The notes under the pieces: model-generated
Told to the model about the DNA's origin: nothing
Database searches by the model: none
Seen by the model: only the letters and a program-made list of their open reading frames with translations
Assembly: GCA_021234535.1 (NCBI GenBank)
Contig: CM037845.1
Coordinates: 12,792,643 to 12,856,642 of the forward strand
Reading direction: 5' to 3'
Source: Stichopus chloronotus
Lineage: Eukaryota; Echinodermata; Holothuroidea; Aspidochirotida; Stichopodidae
Length of the DNA: 64,000 nt
Shown here: piece by piece, positions 39,401-47,888 of the stretch
Layout: every line of letters starts with the position of its first letter
Numbering within the stretch: the first letter of the stretch is position 1
Made by a program: the position numbers and the translations under genes

Positions 39401-41036
39401 CATTGTAAGTAAATGATCAAAGGTCAAATTTGAGGTCACTGGACCTTGATGAACGACAACTAATTAAGGAACCTATCTCTGCAACTGAGTGTTGCTGGAT
39501 CTTCAAACTATTAATGTAGGTAGACATTGATAAGCAGGTGAGCACTATTTGTTATGAAGTTCAAAGGTCATTTTGAAGTCAGTAGAGATTATAGTTTGTA
39601 AACTTGTAGACATTGCATCCACCAAAGAGTAAGATGTTTGAATTTCAAAACTGGTACGTATTGTGCTTTCGTTTCTATGAATATTAGCAAGGAATCTCAA
39701 AGTCATTCAACTTCTGGTTATTGTATTTATCCACTGGTGATTTCACTCTAAAGATGACCATGCATTATTCACAAGATAATGCATGGTCACCTGACTGTAG
39801 TGGGCCAATAGGAGTTGAGGATTCTAACTAAATGTGAATGAACATTTACTCTAAAATGGAAGGAATTCAAAATCCCACTCTGTCAGTGTTACATGCTGTA
39901 GTTTATGCGTATCATAATACCTCCAGTAAAATATTGGAAAAGCTCTACTCTTACCACGTACTAACAATTCTTCATCTGGTGTTGTTTGTACTGAAGTGTT
40001 TTAAGGAAGAGGTAAGTAATTTCGAATGGTCTTGTCAATCAAGTGAACAGTAAACTTTAGAGAATGTTTCCGGCGGAGGGTTTTAAAGCTGCTGTTTTAT
40101 CCAGGAGTATATTAGTAGCCAGGCTGCTATTGTTTCGCAGTCAGTTGAGGGTCAAAGAATTAACGTCATTAAACCAGTGCCATATGGTAGCGTGTCTGGG
40201 TCCATATCCAGTAATAAGGTCTATGGACGAGCTTTTGTGCATGGTGAATACCTTCTGCGTATGTTTGCATTGACAACTCTGAAGTACCATTCTAAAGCAG
40301 AGGACAGAATTTCAGAGCATGGCATGTAACAGGCTGTAGTTATCAACACTGAATTCTTAATATACGGTATAAAGAGCTTAGGACAAACAGAATAATTACA
40401 TGATAAAGTGCTTAAACTACGCTGTCATATACTCTTTCTCATGATGTGTTTGGCACTGATATTACTTTTCTCATTGAATAGAAAGATAAAAATGAGAGAA
40501 CAAAGGAGAACTTTGATGTGATCACATCAGATTGATTAGATAAAAACTGCCGGAAAATCTTCTAGCCTGAGGATATTTTGGTAAAGTTCATGTCAGTGGT
40601 GTTCACGGGATGCCTTCTTAATTGTTTACCATTCTTTTAATTTTGCTCTATCTTGACTGTCAGAAAGGTAAAATGTTTTGTTTGGCACTTCCTTTAAAAT
40701 TATGCTGTATGTAATAGCTGGCCATAGCACATATTCTTTGATCCTTTAATGTGAATATTGTACAGAGATCAGGAGAACAATAAAAACAAAACTCAGTAAC
40801 CAGTGATAAATTTTTAAGTGGATTGTTGAAAATATATTCCTATGTGACTTGGCAAAACATGAAACTCTTTTGAACCCAACTTTAAACTGTGGTGTCAAGA
40901 GCACGGTGTCCCTTTGATTGAATAATTCTTGTTTGGGTTTTGATTTATCATAGTGTGGCTGCCATGGTCATCCATTCGTCAGCATCACCCGTTCTTTGTC
41001 TGCAGTCCTTCAGAAGCGGTTTCTTGGCCGGAGCCG
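9412..41036 (+). CDS. PAAF1: PAAF1: proteasomal ATPase-associated factor 1 (ten exons, 3' end missing)
   Basis: Ten exons (9412-9476, 9590-9630, 10574-10677, 12957-13046, 15647-15745, 18858-19008, 24811-25008, 30432-30523, 38294-38409, 40954-41036) join in one frame for 1039 nt, about 346 residues; human PAAF1 has 392. All junctions are GT-AG. The order of motifs follows PAAF1 throughout: N-terminal QNDWSKVLR, TASEGFSVGEV, five WD40-type segments (LQIW, LKIW, TARLWD, ILDVR and FLAGAG). Known of the family: PAAF1/Rpn14 binds Rpt ATPases, chaperones assembly of the 19S base, and can restrain 26S assembly; it acts in cytosol and nucleus. The last ~50 residues (final WD40 blade) are not in view. 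Intron sizes grow from 113 bp to over 23 kb and carry most of the repeats. Confidence 0.95.
9590..9630 (+). CDS. PAAF1: PAAF1 exon 2
   Basis: 41 nt, acceptor TTCCAG and donor GTGAGT. Encodes (R)GSEGRAWITYKAV(G), equivalent to human KDEGEAWLSC. The intron before it is only 113 bp. Confidence 0.9.
10574..10677 (+). CDS. PAAF1: PAAF1 exon 3
   Basis: 104 nt, acceptor TTTCAG. Encodes GEASIAGELRSHG then PIITASEGFSVGEVSQ (human VTASEGFTVNEI). The chosen donor is GTATGA at 10678. A stronger GTAAGT lies 9 nt upstream (10669) and is also in frame; including VSQ gives the better alignment to human. Confidence 0.9.
10678..10865. other. PAAF1 intron 3, left part
   Basis: Nothing recognised between the exon 3 donor and the LINE tail. 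The sequence is ordinary AT-rich intron. Confidence 0.4.
10866..12240 (-). mobile_element. 5'-truncated non-LTR retrotransposon (CR1/Rex-like LINE), RT domain intact
   Basis: A minus-strand reading frame (11002-12240, 412 residues, no stop) encodes most of a reverse transcriptase. Motif A is YMDFMKAFD at residues 38-46, motif B is SGIPQGSVLGP at 95-105, and motif C is YLFADDTKIF at 124-133. The C-terminal LEYAAAVWSPHY and QRRATRLIP signature is typical of CR1/Rex-type deuterostome LINEs. The protein begins after the RT fingers, so endonuclease and the 5' part are lost by truncation near 12240. At the 3' side, two perfect copies of TACCTTAGGA (10866-10885) resemble the short tandem tail of CR1-like elements. 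The element sits antisense in PAAF1 intron 3. The lack of stops suggests a recent insertion. Confidence 0.92.
11002..12240 (-). CDS. Partial LINE reverse transcriptase ORF
   Basis: The coding part of the LINE: RNA-templated DNA polymerase with FADD catalytic aspartates at residues 126-129. The first Met is internal; the true start was lost with the 5' end. Not a host gene. Confidence 0.9.
   Translation of the reverse strand: MGRQGITHSGRSTTLQLLKVMDVWTKVVDNGGCVDAIYMDFMKAFDKVPHRRLLEKLRAYGFSIQIRRWIEDFLKGRSQKVIVNGVESSEHAVTSGIPQGSVLGPILFVIYINDLPKCVNGTAYLFADDTKIFKEIRGMDDIEDLQRDLDQLQSWSDKWLLKFHPDKCKVLTVSLNRYHNCLPRSYHLYNDSGDEVFLEKSDCEKDIGIFVDSGLDFSEHIQYQVSKANSIMGLIRRTYTFLDEQCFKLLFQALVRPHLEYAAAVWSPHYQRDIDAIENVQRRATRLIPSLKGLTYMERLKKLKLPTLKYRRLRGDMIEVFKIVSGVYDRDVTEGFLKFSKITHTRGHSQKLLKEFSRLNIRKFSFMSRVVDVWNSLPESVVSATTVFQFEKALDRFWAGYEMLYNYKADFV
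12957..13046 (+). CDS. PAAF1: PAAF1 exon 4
   Basis: 30 codons, phase 0 at both ends, acceptor TTCACAG and donor GTAAGT. Encodes RLLEVTFNDKN, then SKFISPTAKFESIHRKS, matching human ASSKFLAPYTTFSRIHTKS just before the first WD40 blade. Confidence 0.93.
13353..14966 (+). mobile_element. DR1-minisatellite interspersed element, copy B
   Basis: The left end is GATTCCTTGCC-GCA-GGCAAAAGAAATC (imperfect hairpin). The right end is GCAAGGAATC followed by the palindrome AAAGCC-TTTT-GGCTTT. GATTCCTTGC/GCAAGGAATC are therefore inverted termini. Between them lie about ten tandem units of 130-150 bp (half-site cores near 13530, 13672, 13816, 13963, 14103, 14233, 14381, 14513, 14656, 14795). The typical unit reads AGGTCAAAGGTCA, TTTG, AGGTCA, CCAG, AGGTCA, then a conserved AACACAATATCTCCAGAAG block. 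The element lies in PAAF1 intron 4 in sense orientation. A terminal hairpin plus a central tandem array recalls HINE/pearl-type non-autonomous Helentrons, but the class is inference. Confidence 0.75.
15647..15745 (+). CDS. PAAF1: PAAF1 exon 5, WD40 blade
   Basis: 33 codons, phase 0, acceptor TTCTCAG and donor GTGAGT. Encodes VDSLDVSSGGELGVSAGSDG then LLQIWQTNNG, matching human CLDISSRGGLGVSSSTDGTMKIWQASNG. The GSDG..QIW ending is a canonical WD blade. Confidence 0.96.
15746..18857. other. PAAF1 intron 5
   Basis: 3.1 kb without a recognised gene. A tandem pair of about 24 bp (GGCCCATACACCT..GCCAAAAC) lies at 17840-17892. At 16538-16600 the sequence GGTGTGGCTCAGCGG looks like a tRNA A box, but no good B box follows. 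Open frames on both strands at 16734-17182 are not recognised. Confidence 0.4.
18858..19008 (+). CDS. PAAF1: PAAF1 exon 6, WD40 blade
   Basis: 151 nt, acceptor TTTTTCAG and donor GTAATT. Encodes LEGHAGDVNTCQFYPSGLVV, then LSGGMDTQLKIWSVEDGS, then TLRGHEGG. It is nearly identical in layout to human GHVFDVNCCRFFPSGLVVLS. It ends one base into the next Gly codon. Confidence 0.97.
20829..20908. repeat. 21-bp minisatellite, ~4 copies
   Basis: Copies of GAGCTCTGCAAAACTCTGAAA with a few substitutions, in PAAF1 intron 6. Confidence 0.9.
20955..22030. repeat. Inverted-repeat pair, possible degenerate element
   Basis: TGGAGAACAAGCAGAGG near 21079 is inverted at about 21920 (GCCTGCTTGTTCTCCATCT). Flanking sequence is similar in inverted order (CAGTTGGACA and CAGTTGAGCCCC motifs). 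Weak overall; may be a decayed MITE. Confidence 0.3.
22060..22395. mobile_element. MITE-like repeat, family 1, copy B
   Basis: Collinear with 876-1224: GCATTTAAAATGCA start, GGCATACA, GCTTCATCTTTTCAAAACAT, CAAATTATTGAGCAACAA, and a TATTTCCCTT end. Identity is moderate by eye, so both copies look old. Confidence 0.5.
23087..23818. mobile_element. hAT-type MITE with 8-bp target-site duplication
   Basis: An element of about 716 bp with terminal inverted repeats CAGGGAGCTGTTACTTAGAT (left) and its complement at the right (CCATCTAAATAACAGCTCCC at 23788-23807). It is flanked by the same octamer CTCAGGGC at 23087-23094 and 23811-23818. An 8-bp TSD and CAGGG termini are hAT hallmarks. No transposase ORF is visible, so it is non-autonomous. 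It lies in PAAF1 intron 6. Confidence 0.8.
24811..25008 (+). CDS. PAAF1: PAAF1 exon 7, WD40 blade
   Basis: 198 nt, acceptor TTTTACAG and donor GTAGGT. Encodes GILGTDIIERGANVVSCSRD, GTARLWDCGEGKCLDV, then a less conserved linker GSGSPVNDCSVG. Human has VSASRDGTARLWDCGRSACL at the same point. Confidence 0.97.
25775..26206 (+). mobile_element. tRNA-derived SINE followed by a duplicated ~120-bp segment
   Basis: TTGGCTTGGTGGGTAGAGTG (about 25792) matches the pol III A box of a tRNA. About 35 bp downstream, AAATCTCGGTGGAACC sits where a degraded B box would be. A non-tRNA body follows, and then two tandem copies of a ~120-bp unit (25968-26082 and 26083-26206) sharing AAAACTTGAAAC, GGAGCTGTGACAGAACTT and GTGACCTTCAACCA. 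In PAAF1 intron 7. Confidence 0.55.
27815..29484. mobile_element. Possible hAT-like element (GGTACC-rich inverted termini)
   Basis: The right end, read inward on the minus strand, begins CAGGGTTGGGCAGTATACCA, a classic hAT terminus. The left side at about 27825 has TTGGGTGGTACC followed by repeated TACTGGTAC motifs; similar motifs fill 29325-29480. The left boundary and TSD are unclear. The 220-codon open frame at 27551-28213 overlaps it but shows no transposase similarity that I can recognise. Confidence 0.4.
30432..30523 (+). CDS. PAAF1: PAAF1 exon 8
   Basis: 92 nt, acceptor CCCCTCAG and donor GTAATT. Completes Gly, then ERETLTEGKLLLLALEDGTL and RGVGLHSRKE, matching human EREVGTEAKMLLLAREDKKL. 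The antisense 170-codon frame over this exon is a shadow. Confidence 0.95.
31984..32303. repeat. 165-bp tandem duplication
   Basis: Copies 31984-32137 and 32149-32303 share GCATGTAATTGTGGTGAA through GTTTCTGCTCTCATATTTAA with few differences. It lies inside the foldback-like element, on the 3' side of the PLE reading direction, where a PLE terminal repeat could be expected. Confidence 0.85.
32480..33990 (-). pseudogene. Decayed Penelope-like element reverse transcriptase
   Basis: On the minus strand, with several frameshifts and stops, PLE signatures appear in order. These are VLNISDSSMSDTEI (33990-33790, N-terminal), TVDKGRDIAILK (about 33558-33521), the catalytic YRDD (33136-33125) followed by LLYGATATELETFL, then IHHLLKFTAEVS, YLDLSSFKG, VYTKPTE, RGEVLRYH (after a frameshift), and a C-terminal ILAYERAPYLKDLL near 32530. 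The GIY-YIG endonuclease expected downstream was not recognised. It is non-functional but keeps its catalytic motif. It lies in antisense in PAAF1 intron 8. Confidence 0.8.
35400..36430. repeat. ~125-150-bp minisatellite array, ~8 copies
   Basis: Unit starts at about 35424, 35574, 35699, 35844, 35982, 36123, 36268 and 36412, each with a version of GAACACTTAAGAATTGCTGA, ATCAGGGGCATG and TGTGCTTTAAATGTG. It forms the right subterminal part of the foldback-like element. Confidence 0.88.
36675..37267. mobile_element. piggyBac-type MITE with TTAA target duplication
   Basis: TTAA at 36675-36678 is followed by AGGAGAAGGCAAGT. At the other end, its complement CCTTCTCCT is followed by TTAA at 37264-37267. 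The 585-bp body is AT-rich and non-coding. A TTAA TSD together with inverted ends is characteristic of piggyBac-like elements. In PAAF1 intron 8, 172 bp to the right of the foldback-like element. Confidence 0.72.
38294..38409 (+). CDS. PAAF1: PAAF1 exon 9, WD40 blade
   Basis: 116 nt, acceptor TTCATCAG and donor GTGAGT. Encodes VFKFEASSAFNCCGFLSPEK, then GGNQDGSIHILDVRNP, matching human GSDAFNCCTFLSG and GTQDGNIYQLDVRSP. Confidence 0.97.
38531..38666. repeat. Palindromic repeat (TGCATTA family), copy A
   Basis: Starts CTGTGCATTAACTGAAGG and ends with the complement, CCTCTGTTAATGCACAG. The interior repeats GTGCATTA in both orientations. Related to 45958-46072. Probably a short MITE. Confidence 0.7.
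38883..39718 (+). mobile_element. DR1-minisatellite interspersed element, copy C
   Basis: Starts with GATTCCTTGCCGAAGG and ends with GCAAGGAATC then TCAAAGTC, as in copy B but shorter and more decayed. Units include GGTCATTTGGGGTCACC, AGGTTAAAGGTCATTC and AGGTCATTTTGAAGTCA. In PAAF1 intron 9. Confidence 0.65.
39745..39800. repeat. Perfect 13-bp-arm palindrome (GACCATGCATTAT family), copy A
   Basis: GACCATGCATTAT (39756-39768), a 7-bp loop, then ATAATGCATGGTC (39776-39788). A related copy lies inverted at 45667-45733. Confidence 0.75.
40954..41036 (+). CDS. PAAF1: PAAF1 exon 10, last exon found
   Basis: 83 nt, acceptor TTATCATAG and donor GTAAGT. Encodes VAAMVIHSSASPVLCLQSF, then RSGFLAGAG, matching human APVQVIHRSGAPVLSLLSV and DGFIASQG. 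It ends one base into a Gly codon; the terminal WD blade is missing from the window. Confidence 0.95.
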
Positions 41037-41218
41037 GTAAGTCTATGACAGTCATCCATATGAATTATCATCTTGGAATGCAGATACAGTGAAAATATTG
41101 GAAAGAAGTTTCTCCAGTAGCAATCTGCAAATGTTGAGGCCCAAGAGGAAGGAAAGAAAGTGTTTCTGGAACCTCATATTCATTTTGCCACACTGCACCC
41201 ACCCACCCCTACAAAAAA

Positions 41219-41249
41219 GAGATGATGGTGATGATGATGATGATGGTAG

Positions 41250-41308
<59 letters not shown>

Positions 41309-41486
41309 GTGATGATGACGATGATGGTGATGATGATGATGATAATAATAATGATGATGACGATGATGATGATGATGATGATGATGATGATAATGATGGT
41401 GATGTTGATGATAATGATGGTGATGTTGATGGTGATGGTGATGGTGATGTTGATGATAATGATGATGGTGATGGTGATGGTGTGGT

Positions 41487-41536
<50 letters not shown>

Positions 41537-41617
41537 GTGATGGTGATGGTGATGGTGATGGTGATGGTGATGGTGATGATGATGGTGATAATGATAATGA
41601 TAATGATGACGATGTAA
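41219..41617. repeat. 400-bp compound (GAT)n/(GGT)n microsatellite
   Basis: About 130 trinucleotides of GATGAT with GGT, GTT, AAT and GAC variants. It begins 183 bp after exon 10. The poly-Asp and poly-Met frames across it are not genes. Confidence 0.98.
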
Positions 41618-44325
41618 AACTTCTGGTTATGGAGAGTAAAATTTATTCAAGCAGTTTTTTTTTAAATGTGATGTATTGCTTTAATTCTCTGTTTTGTAAT
41701 AACAGTAAACAGTATGTTTTAAGCACTGTTAAACATGAAGACACCTGAAGTAAGGCAGTGAAAATCAAAGCCTCAGCAACTGTCACTATGGACACAAGAA
41801 GAGGGAGGTCATACCCCCATGATCCACTTGAATTTCATCTAACCACAGCGTTGCACACACCTTGTATATGCTAGTCCTAAACATCATGAAAGGGTCAGAT
41901 GTTTTATGAAACTTGTTTCATTTAATGCAAAGAATGATTTCCATTTCGTGGGCATCATACACACGGCACACCCTTCTAGAGTGTGCTGTGCTCCTTTCCC
42001 CCACTGTACAGTTGTTGAATGCCTATTCTTTGTTTATACTTGTTCTGCATTCAGTGATACGCCAACATTACGTAGTATTGTTTTAGATTAATATTTTGGT
42101 GATTTGACCAGAGCATCCTCCAAGGAGTGATATCATTATAGTGTTGCAACCATTCCATCCAATTTATAGATATAGGGGGTCAAATAATGGACGTTCGCAT
42201 GGTGGAGTGTTCCATACGCCATTTCTGCATCTGTCACAGATGGAAAACTTGACGATCTGGGAAAGTTATAGTAGTATTTCATGTCACGACTCCCTTAAGG
42301 ATCGTCTGTGATCTCAATTTGGCTGCACCATTGTCAGAGTAGATGGTGGAATTTGCGACATCATGAGGATTTATTGATTACATTGATTAGCAAAGAGAGG
42401 GTAAATTACCTCGATGCAGGTACCCGGAGGGTGTCAGTTCAACTCTGGGATCATGGTCAGCTTCAATGACACGAGTTTCTCACGATGTAGCCGAAGACGT
42501 CCCTTGTCACAAATCTTCATCGTGTTAAAAAGATGAATGATGATGGTAGAGAGTGGGACATCTGATTGGTCTATCAAGTTGAAGGTTTTCCAAAAATCTA
42601 TACAGTACATCAGGCTTGTGTAACTTGTTTTTGTATTGTCATAAAAAGGCAAAACTAGTCCAACAGCCTAAGGAAAAAGTTCAAATTACGACAGCTGTTT
42701 CTGTCAGCTGCCGCAGAATGTTGTTGAAAAAAATATCTGATCATCTGCGTAAACCTTTAAGGACAGCCGATGCACATCTCCAAACACTGATACCGCATAA
42801 ACCCGCAGTACCCAAGGATGCAAAGTGGGAGAGCTGCAACAACAGTTGCAGGGTTCCATGTGCAACATTGCCCCAGGACCATCGAAGAACTGACACAGAC
42901 CATCTGTGACATCACCGGCGTGACTTCAGTCCTCTGATTTTGTGACACTCTCCCTGATTTTAATGTCAGCTCCTATCAGTGCCAATCTGACAAGCATGCT
43001 GTTAATGTCCCGGAGGTTGGACATTGTTCGGACTTGCAATTAGGCCATTTCCAACAGGCTGCACAAGTACCTCTGCAAGAGTACCTACCTCTAGAGCGGC
43101 CCAAACGGTAATTTCCTGTGGATGTGTCCACCTTCCTTTTGGAATCTCTTGGGAAATACACAAGAGATGTTGTTGGCCCAGTATAAAGGTGACATGAGGA
43201 AACAAGCAGGTCTACAGAGGGGTGAGGAGGGACGATAGGTGTATCGATCACGCCACGTCACTCCTGTAAGAGGATTGCACAAGGAGATTGGTAACTTTTA
43301 AAGTAAACAGCACTCGAACAGATTGGTAACTTCAAATAAACCACTGCACAGCCTGAATTTGTTGGTAAACTGACCAGTTTTTTTTTTCAACTTTGAACAA
43401 TTGTTGCTCTGAAACAGATGTCAGATTAGGAAGCAACAATTTAAACTTTGCAATTTGACTTTCATTGATTTTTTAATCATCTGTCTCCCCCTTGTCGTCC
43501 AAGATTCAAACCATTTTGCACCTCATTGTGATACAGTGTACTTGAAAGAAAGGATCTCCTGATACTCCCTCTCTCCTTATATAACTAGCAATATATCAGG
43601 TTAATTTGACAATGTTTACTGCAGAAACCTCTGAACCCTGTAAACTGATTTTTAGTTCACCATACACCTCCGTATCTAGTTTTCAAATCCTGTACCGTAA
43701 CTTCTGTGGACATCTCTCGTCACCAAGTGAACGACGTATCAATTTGTTTCTGAGCATCGATGTTCTTCACAAGCAGTCAAGACTCACATTGCCATCTCTG
43801 CATCATTGCCATCTCCAGTGTGAACTACTATAGGTCCTTCAGAGAAGTGATGAAATATTGGTGGTAGTCCTGACAACCAAGATGCCCAGAATATCTGCAG
43901 ATCTCTTTGGAGATGCCCCCAAAATCTCCGCAGGTTTTGTGACAGAGTCGTCCTTCACATGCGCAACCGAATTTGGTTAGTGCTTGAATCAAATTAGGAC
44001 TTTCACTTCACAATCTCTGAGACAATGCCGTGAAATGCGATGATGAATTTGCTCACAGGGCAATGCAAGCGCGTTTGCGGCACCGCGAACTACTGTAGAT
44101 GTGTTCGTGACATCAGTTTCGGGCAGGACAAATAAATTTTGGAAAGGGCAACATTTTGACATGTTGTTTGTCTCTTGGAATACCAGGTGGAATTACTAAA
44201 ATTAGCAAATTAACTCCTTTGTCAAATACAAAAGGTAGGAATAAATAGGCAACCATTACAACCAGTACGATGCACACAAAACTACCCTTACGTGTTTTAT
44301 GATGTATCGTTCCTTACTGACAATA
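41618..44325. other. PAAF1 intron 10, segment without recognised features
   Basis: No exon or element could be supported. A B-box-like GTCAGTTCAACTCTGG occurs at 42436 without a matching A box. Confidence 0.4.
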
Positions 44326-44496
44326 TGTTGCCAACTTAATCGTTAACATTTCTCATTTTTTATTTTCCGGTAGTTTGATGCTGGTATCAGACTACAGAAA
44401 AATAAAAATATGTTGCCAACTTTATCATTAACATTTCTCATTTTCTATTTTCCGGTAGACTGATGCTGGTATCAAACTACCGGAAAATGAAAAATG
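44326..44496. repeat. Tandem 85-bp duplication ending in a long hairpin
   Basis: Units 44326-44410 and 44411-44496 share TGTTGCCAACTT, GTTAACATTTCTCATTTT and TTTTCCGGTAG. In the second unit CATTTTCTATTTTCCGGTAG pairs with CTACCGGAAAATGAAAAATG across a short loop (44439-44496), with two mismatches in 20. Confidence 0.8.
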
Positions 44497-45666
44497 AAGG
44501 TTTACATCAAGGTTATGCATCCATCAGCCATAAAACCGCTTTTTCAAGTGGTGCGTTCCTTCCAAAAATAAATGTGTAATTAAATTTTGCAGCAAAAGTG
44601 AATGTATTCAAAGTTACATGATTTATGCTCTTGTTTTTAGGTGATTAAACATTTTTTTTTATTGAAGCTCATGCATCTATGTACCATACACCCTGTTGTT
44701 TCAAGTGGTGCATCCCTTTAAAGAGAATTGGTAATTAATTTTTGCAGCAAAAGCGAAAGCAATCAAATATACATACTTTATGCTCTATTATGTCAGTGAT
44801 CAAATGACAGACTTTTTCTCTTTCCTGTTTTCCTTTTGGCAACTTGATAGCACAGAAATGTTACATTAAATTCTAGATGTTGCATTTGCTCTTTATTTTA
44901 GCCCAGTGCATTAACATCAAACTGTAGAAACTTGTTTTCCCCGTTTTAGTTTAGTTACAACTGACATAATTGTCAGGTTCATGTTGCAGTCAAGCGTCAA
45001 AAAAATGCAGTTGTGGGACGCCAGAATGACCCAAAAAATACCCACAAGAGAATAACCCAGAGTGCTTGAGAAGTCTTTCCTTAATCTTTCTCGACTTCCC
45101 AGGCAATCTGCTCTGATGTGTCGTGCAGCTCATTAAGTCAACAAGTGACAAGCCTGTCTTGTTCCGTAATTTTTTTCCTTTTTTTTTTTGAAGGGGAAGC
45201 GATGTTTGGCTATGCCATCTTTTGCTGGATTCAAGGACAACTTTCAATGACATGAAAGCTTCAGGATAATGGGTTGCATAGATTGGTCTCCAAATATGAA
45301 ACAGCATCATCAGAGGTTTTCTATCAATGAAGTACAATGCACTTCGTTTTATTGCTTCTTGTTTTTTCACCGAAAGTTGTATAGCTATTAGGCTAAGATA
45401 CAGCTGTGTCGATAAATTTTTCTGTGTCCTTTTTTTTTTGTGTGTTTGGTGATCATAAACAGATTGAAACTGACCCTGTGGCTGTCGTCATCCTACAGTC
45501 TTAATGAGCAATGAAATTTGTTGAAAAAAAGTTGCTTTTTACTCTTTAAATTGTTGAATTAGTGAAGAACAGATGGACCCATAGAAATAGGATGCAATTC
45601 CCAGCATTTTAAAAGTACTCCCTCTCTCTGCAATTGATTCAGACTTGGTGAGAATTCTCAATTCCT

Positions 45667-45733
45667 ATCGCCCAGTACAGTCAGGTGACTGTCCATTGTG
45701 TGTGGATAATACATGGTCAATTTTAGAGTAAAA
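45667..45733. repeat. GACCATGCATTAT-family palindrome, copy B (inverted, decayed)
   Basis: CAGTACAGTCAGGTGACTGT through ATACATGGTCAATTTTAGAG follows the reverse complement of 39745-39800 base for base over most of its length. Confidence 0.6.
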
Positions 45734-45957
45734 TAAATAAAGAAAAGGGGGAAAAAATGTAGATCGCCAGTGTTTTGCAGTCTGCGATCTTTGAATAAAG
45801 AATGGGGTACTCTTGTTTTAAAGCATATTTACCTTTTCTTGGGGTTCATTTTCAAAGAAAATGTGGTTATTTGCAAACCTACTGTAAAGTTTCTTTGTTT
45901 TTGTCCTTTCTTCAAAATTTTGTTGTGTATGAATGAACACGGGAATCGAGGCTATAG

Positions 45958-46072
45958 CTGTGCATTAACTGAGGATAATGCATCTGGCAGGTAAATGCTA
46001 TTGCTGAATGCAGGAGGGTACAGATCACTTGCATTAACCCCGATCGTGCATTGTCCTCGAATCAATGCACAG
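45958..46072. repeat. Palindromic repeat (TGCATTA family), copy B
   Basis: Starts CTGTGCATTAACTGAGGATA and ends TCAATGCACAG, with an interior CGTGCATTGTCCTCGA. Same structure as 38531-38666. Confidence 0.65.
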
Positions 46073-47888
46073 CCCAGCGTTGATTAATCTTTAATTGTAC
46101 TGGTCAACAGACTTTTAGGATTAATTAACCTGTCTTGGTCATGCAAAGGCAGCTCATATCTTTTGTTAGACAATGCAAAAGAGTAACTTGGTATTCAAAT
46201 ATGACCAACTTGGTTACTTTTGTCCCAGTTTCATATTCCTTTGAGTGTCATTCCCCTTGAGCACTCTACCCCATTATCACCACTGTTGGTCAGTTGTTGG
46301 CGTAGAGTGGCTTAATGCAAATTGCCGCCATTGCATTTTAATTAAAGTATAAACTCAGGTGCTGGTATTTAAAAAAAATTTACACACGATGTGCACACCT
46401 CTTAATCTGCTGCAGGACAGAAAAGTTGTGGATTTCTTAGGTTTTGCTTCATCATATGAGGCAATTATGTAATGAATGATAATTTGAAACATTATGTCTA
46501 ATTTTAAAAAAGCCTAAGAGTGTTAAATGAAACACAAAAGACCCACTAAACTTGTCATGTGTCATCGTCACCTATTCACTTTGTGAGAATTTGTCGTTAT
46601 AATAGGTCCGTATTTGACACTCTTCCCTCACTTGAAAAAAAAAAAAATTGTTCTGTTTTTATGTTTCCTAATTTCCTTTGTCCGTATGTGACTTAATTCT
46701 CGACAGCGACACTTAACAGCACTGGTGTTTGACATTAAGCCTGAGTGAGCCCTGTATCAGATGCTTTGATAGCACATTTAATGCCACTTTACTGTCATTG
46801 AACCCGATGGGGAACGAAACGTCGGTGCGCATTTTAATGAATCTAATCAGGTTGCCACATTTCATGGCATTTCCAGGGCTTTTTTTCTTTTCCTCTCGAA
46901 GTTACTTTGCTCACGATTTCTCTCGTTGATTGGCTCTGACAATTGCTCCTCCTTATGATGATGATAAAGATAACTTTTTCATCTTCTGCTAACGGTGGTA
47001 ATTTGAGATTCAGATCTGTCGTAGGGTGTAATCTACATCTGTTTCATGACCTGATTTCGCGCAAGCTCAGAGTTCGTAGACTGTGACGACTTTTCCTCTT
47101 TCATTTATGCCAGAACTGGTTCAGAAATTTTACTGAGTGGAACAGTAGAAGTGGGGGGGGTGTATGTGAGGGGGAATGGGGTAGGGAATAACTGTTAACT
47201 ATAATGATTTGTAATTTTTTTTTTTTTTTTTGGCAATACATTGAACCTACTGCTTAAACCTAACTCTCCACAGAGGATGGGCATAAATCCCCTCCCTGTT
47301 TAATTTGGGACCAAACAATTTATGCTTTAAAAGAGGCAGAGTAAATGTTTTATGATGAATTGTAAGCTTTGCATCTAGTTGTCGACATGATGTGATTGTT
47401 TTAGCCCCATAACATCATCCTGAGTTAATGACTGTGACAGGCTGTACCCCACAACACACAAAAGAAAATAGATTCACATAATTGAAGGGAGGAAATTATG
47501 CCATTTGGTATGGAAGGGACAAACCTCTTTGCCTCACCCACAATAGAAGAAAATCTTGCAAGTCATGGATGTCTAGATGAATCATGCTACTGTATGAGCA
47601 AGTATGTGTCAAAGAATATTATAAATCGACTGAGGTCTTATACTGTACTTCAAACAAAGCTCTGCAGATTACTTGAAATAGGTGCAATTTTTGTAACCAA
47701 CCTCAAAAAATCTCTTTAGTTGGCTAATTTAGACCTAATAGAATGTAAGATTTGTCAATGAAAGAAGGTCAAGGTGTAACTTGATAATGGTAATGTATAC
47801 ATGAGTAACTGACCTTACCATACCCTAGACTTTTGACTGCCATACTGTTTAATATGAAACCTTCCTGCATCCCAGAAGTACACTGATA

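Noticed and set aside
41089..41748. 219-codon Asp-rich ORF
   Set aside because: Produced by the GAT array; no homology outside the repeat.
42380..42455. tRNA-like B box (AGTTCAACTCTGG)
   Set aside because: Degenerate and without an A box at the right distance.
44995..45080. Processed WD40 pseudogene
   Set aside because: Only about ten residues resemble a WD end; too short to support.
44990..45370. 126-codon minus ORF, and a plus-strand MQLWDARM that looks like a WD40 end
   Set aside because: Short, no family match, and a stop soon after on the plus strand; not phase-compatible with PAAF1.
47277..47345. EDGHKSPPCLIWDQT frame after a TCTCCACAG acceptor
   Set aside because: Phase fits, but residues do not align to PAAF1 and a stop follows quickly.
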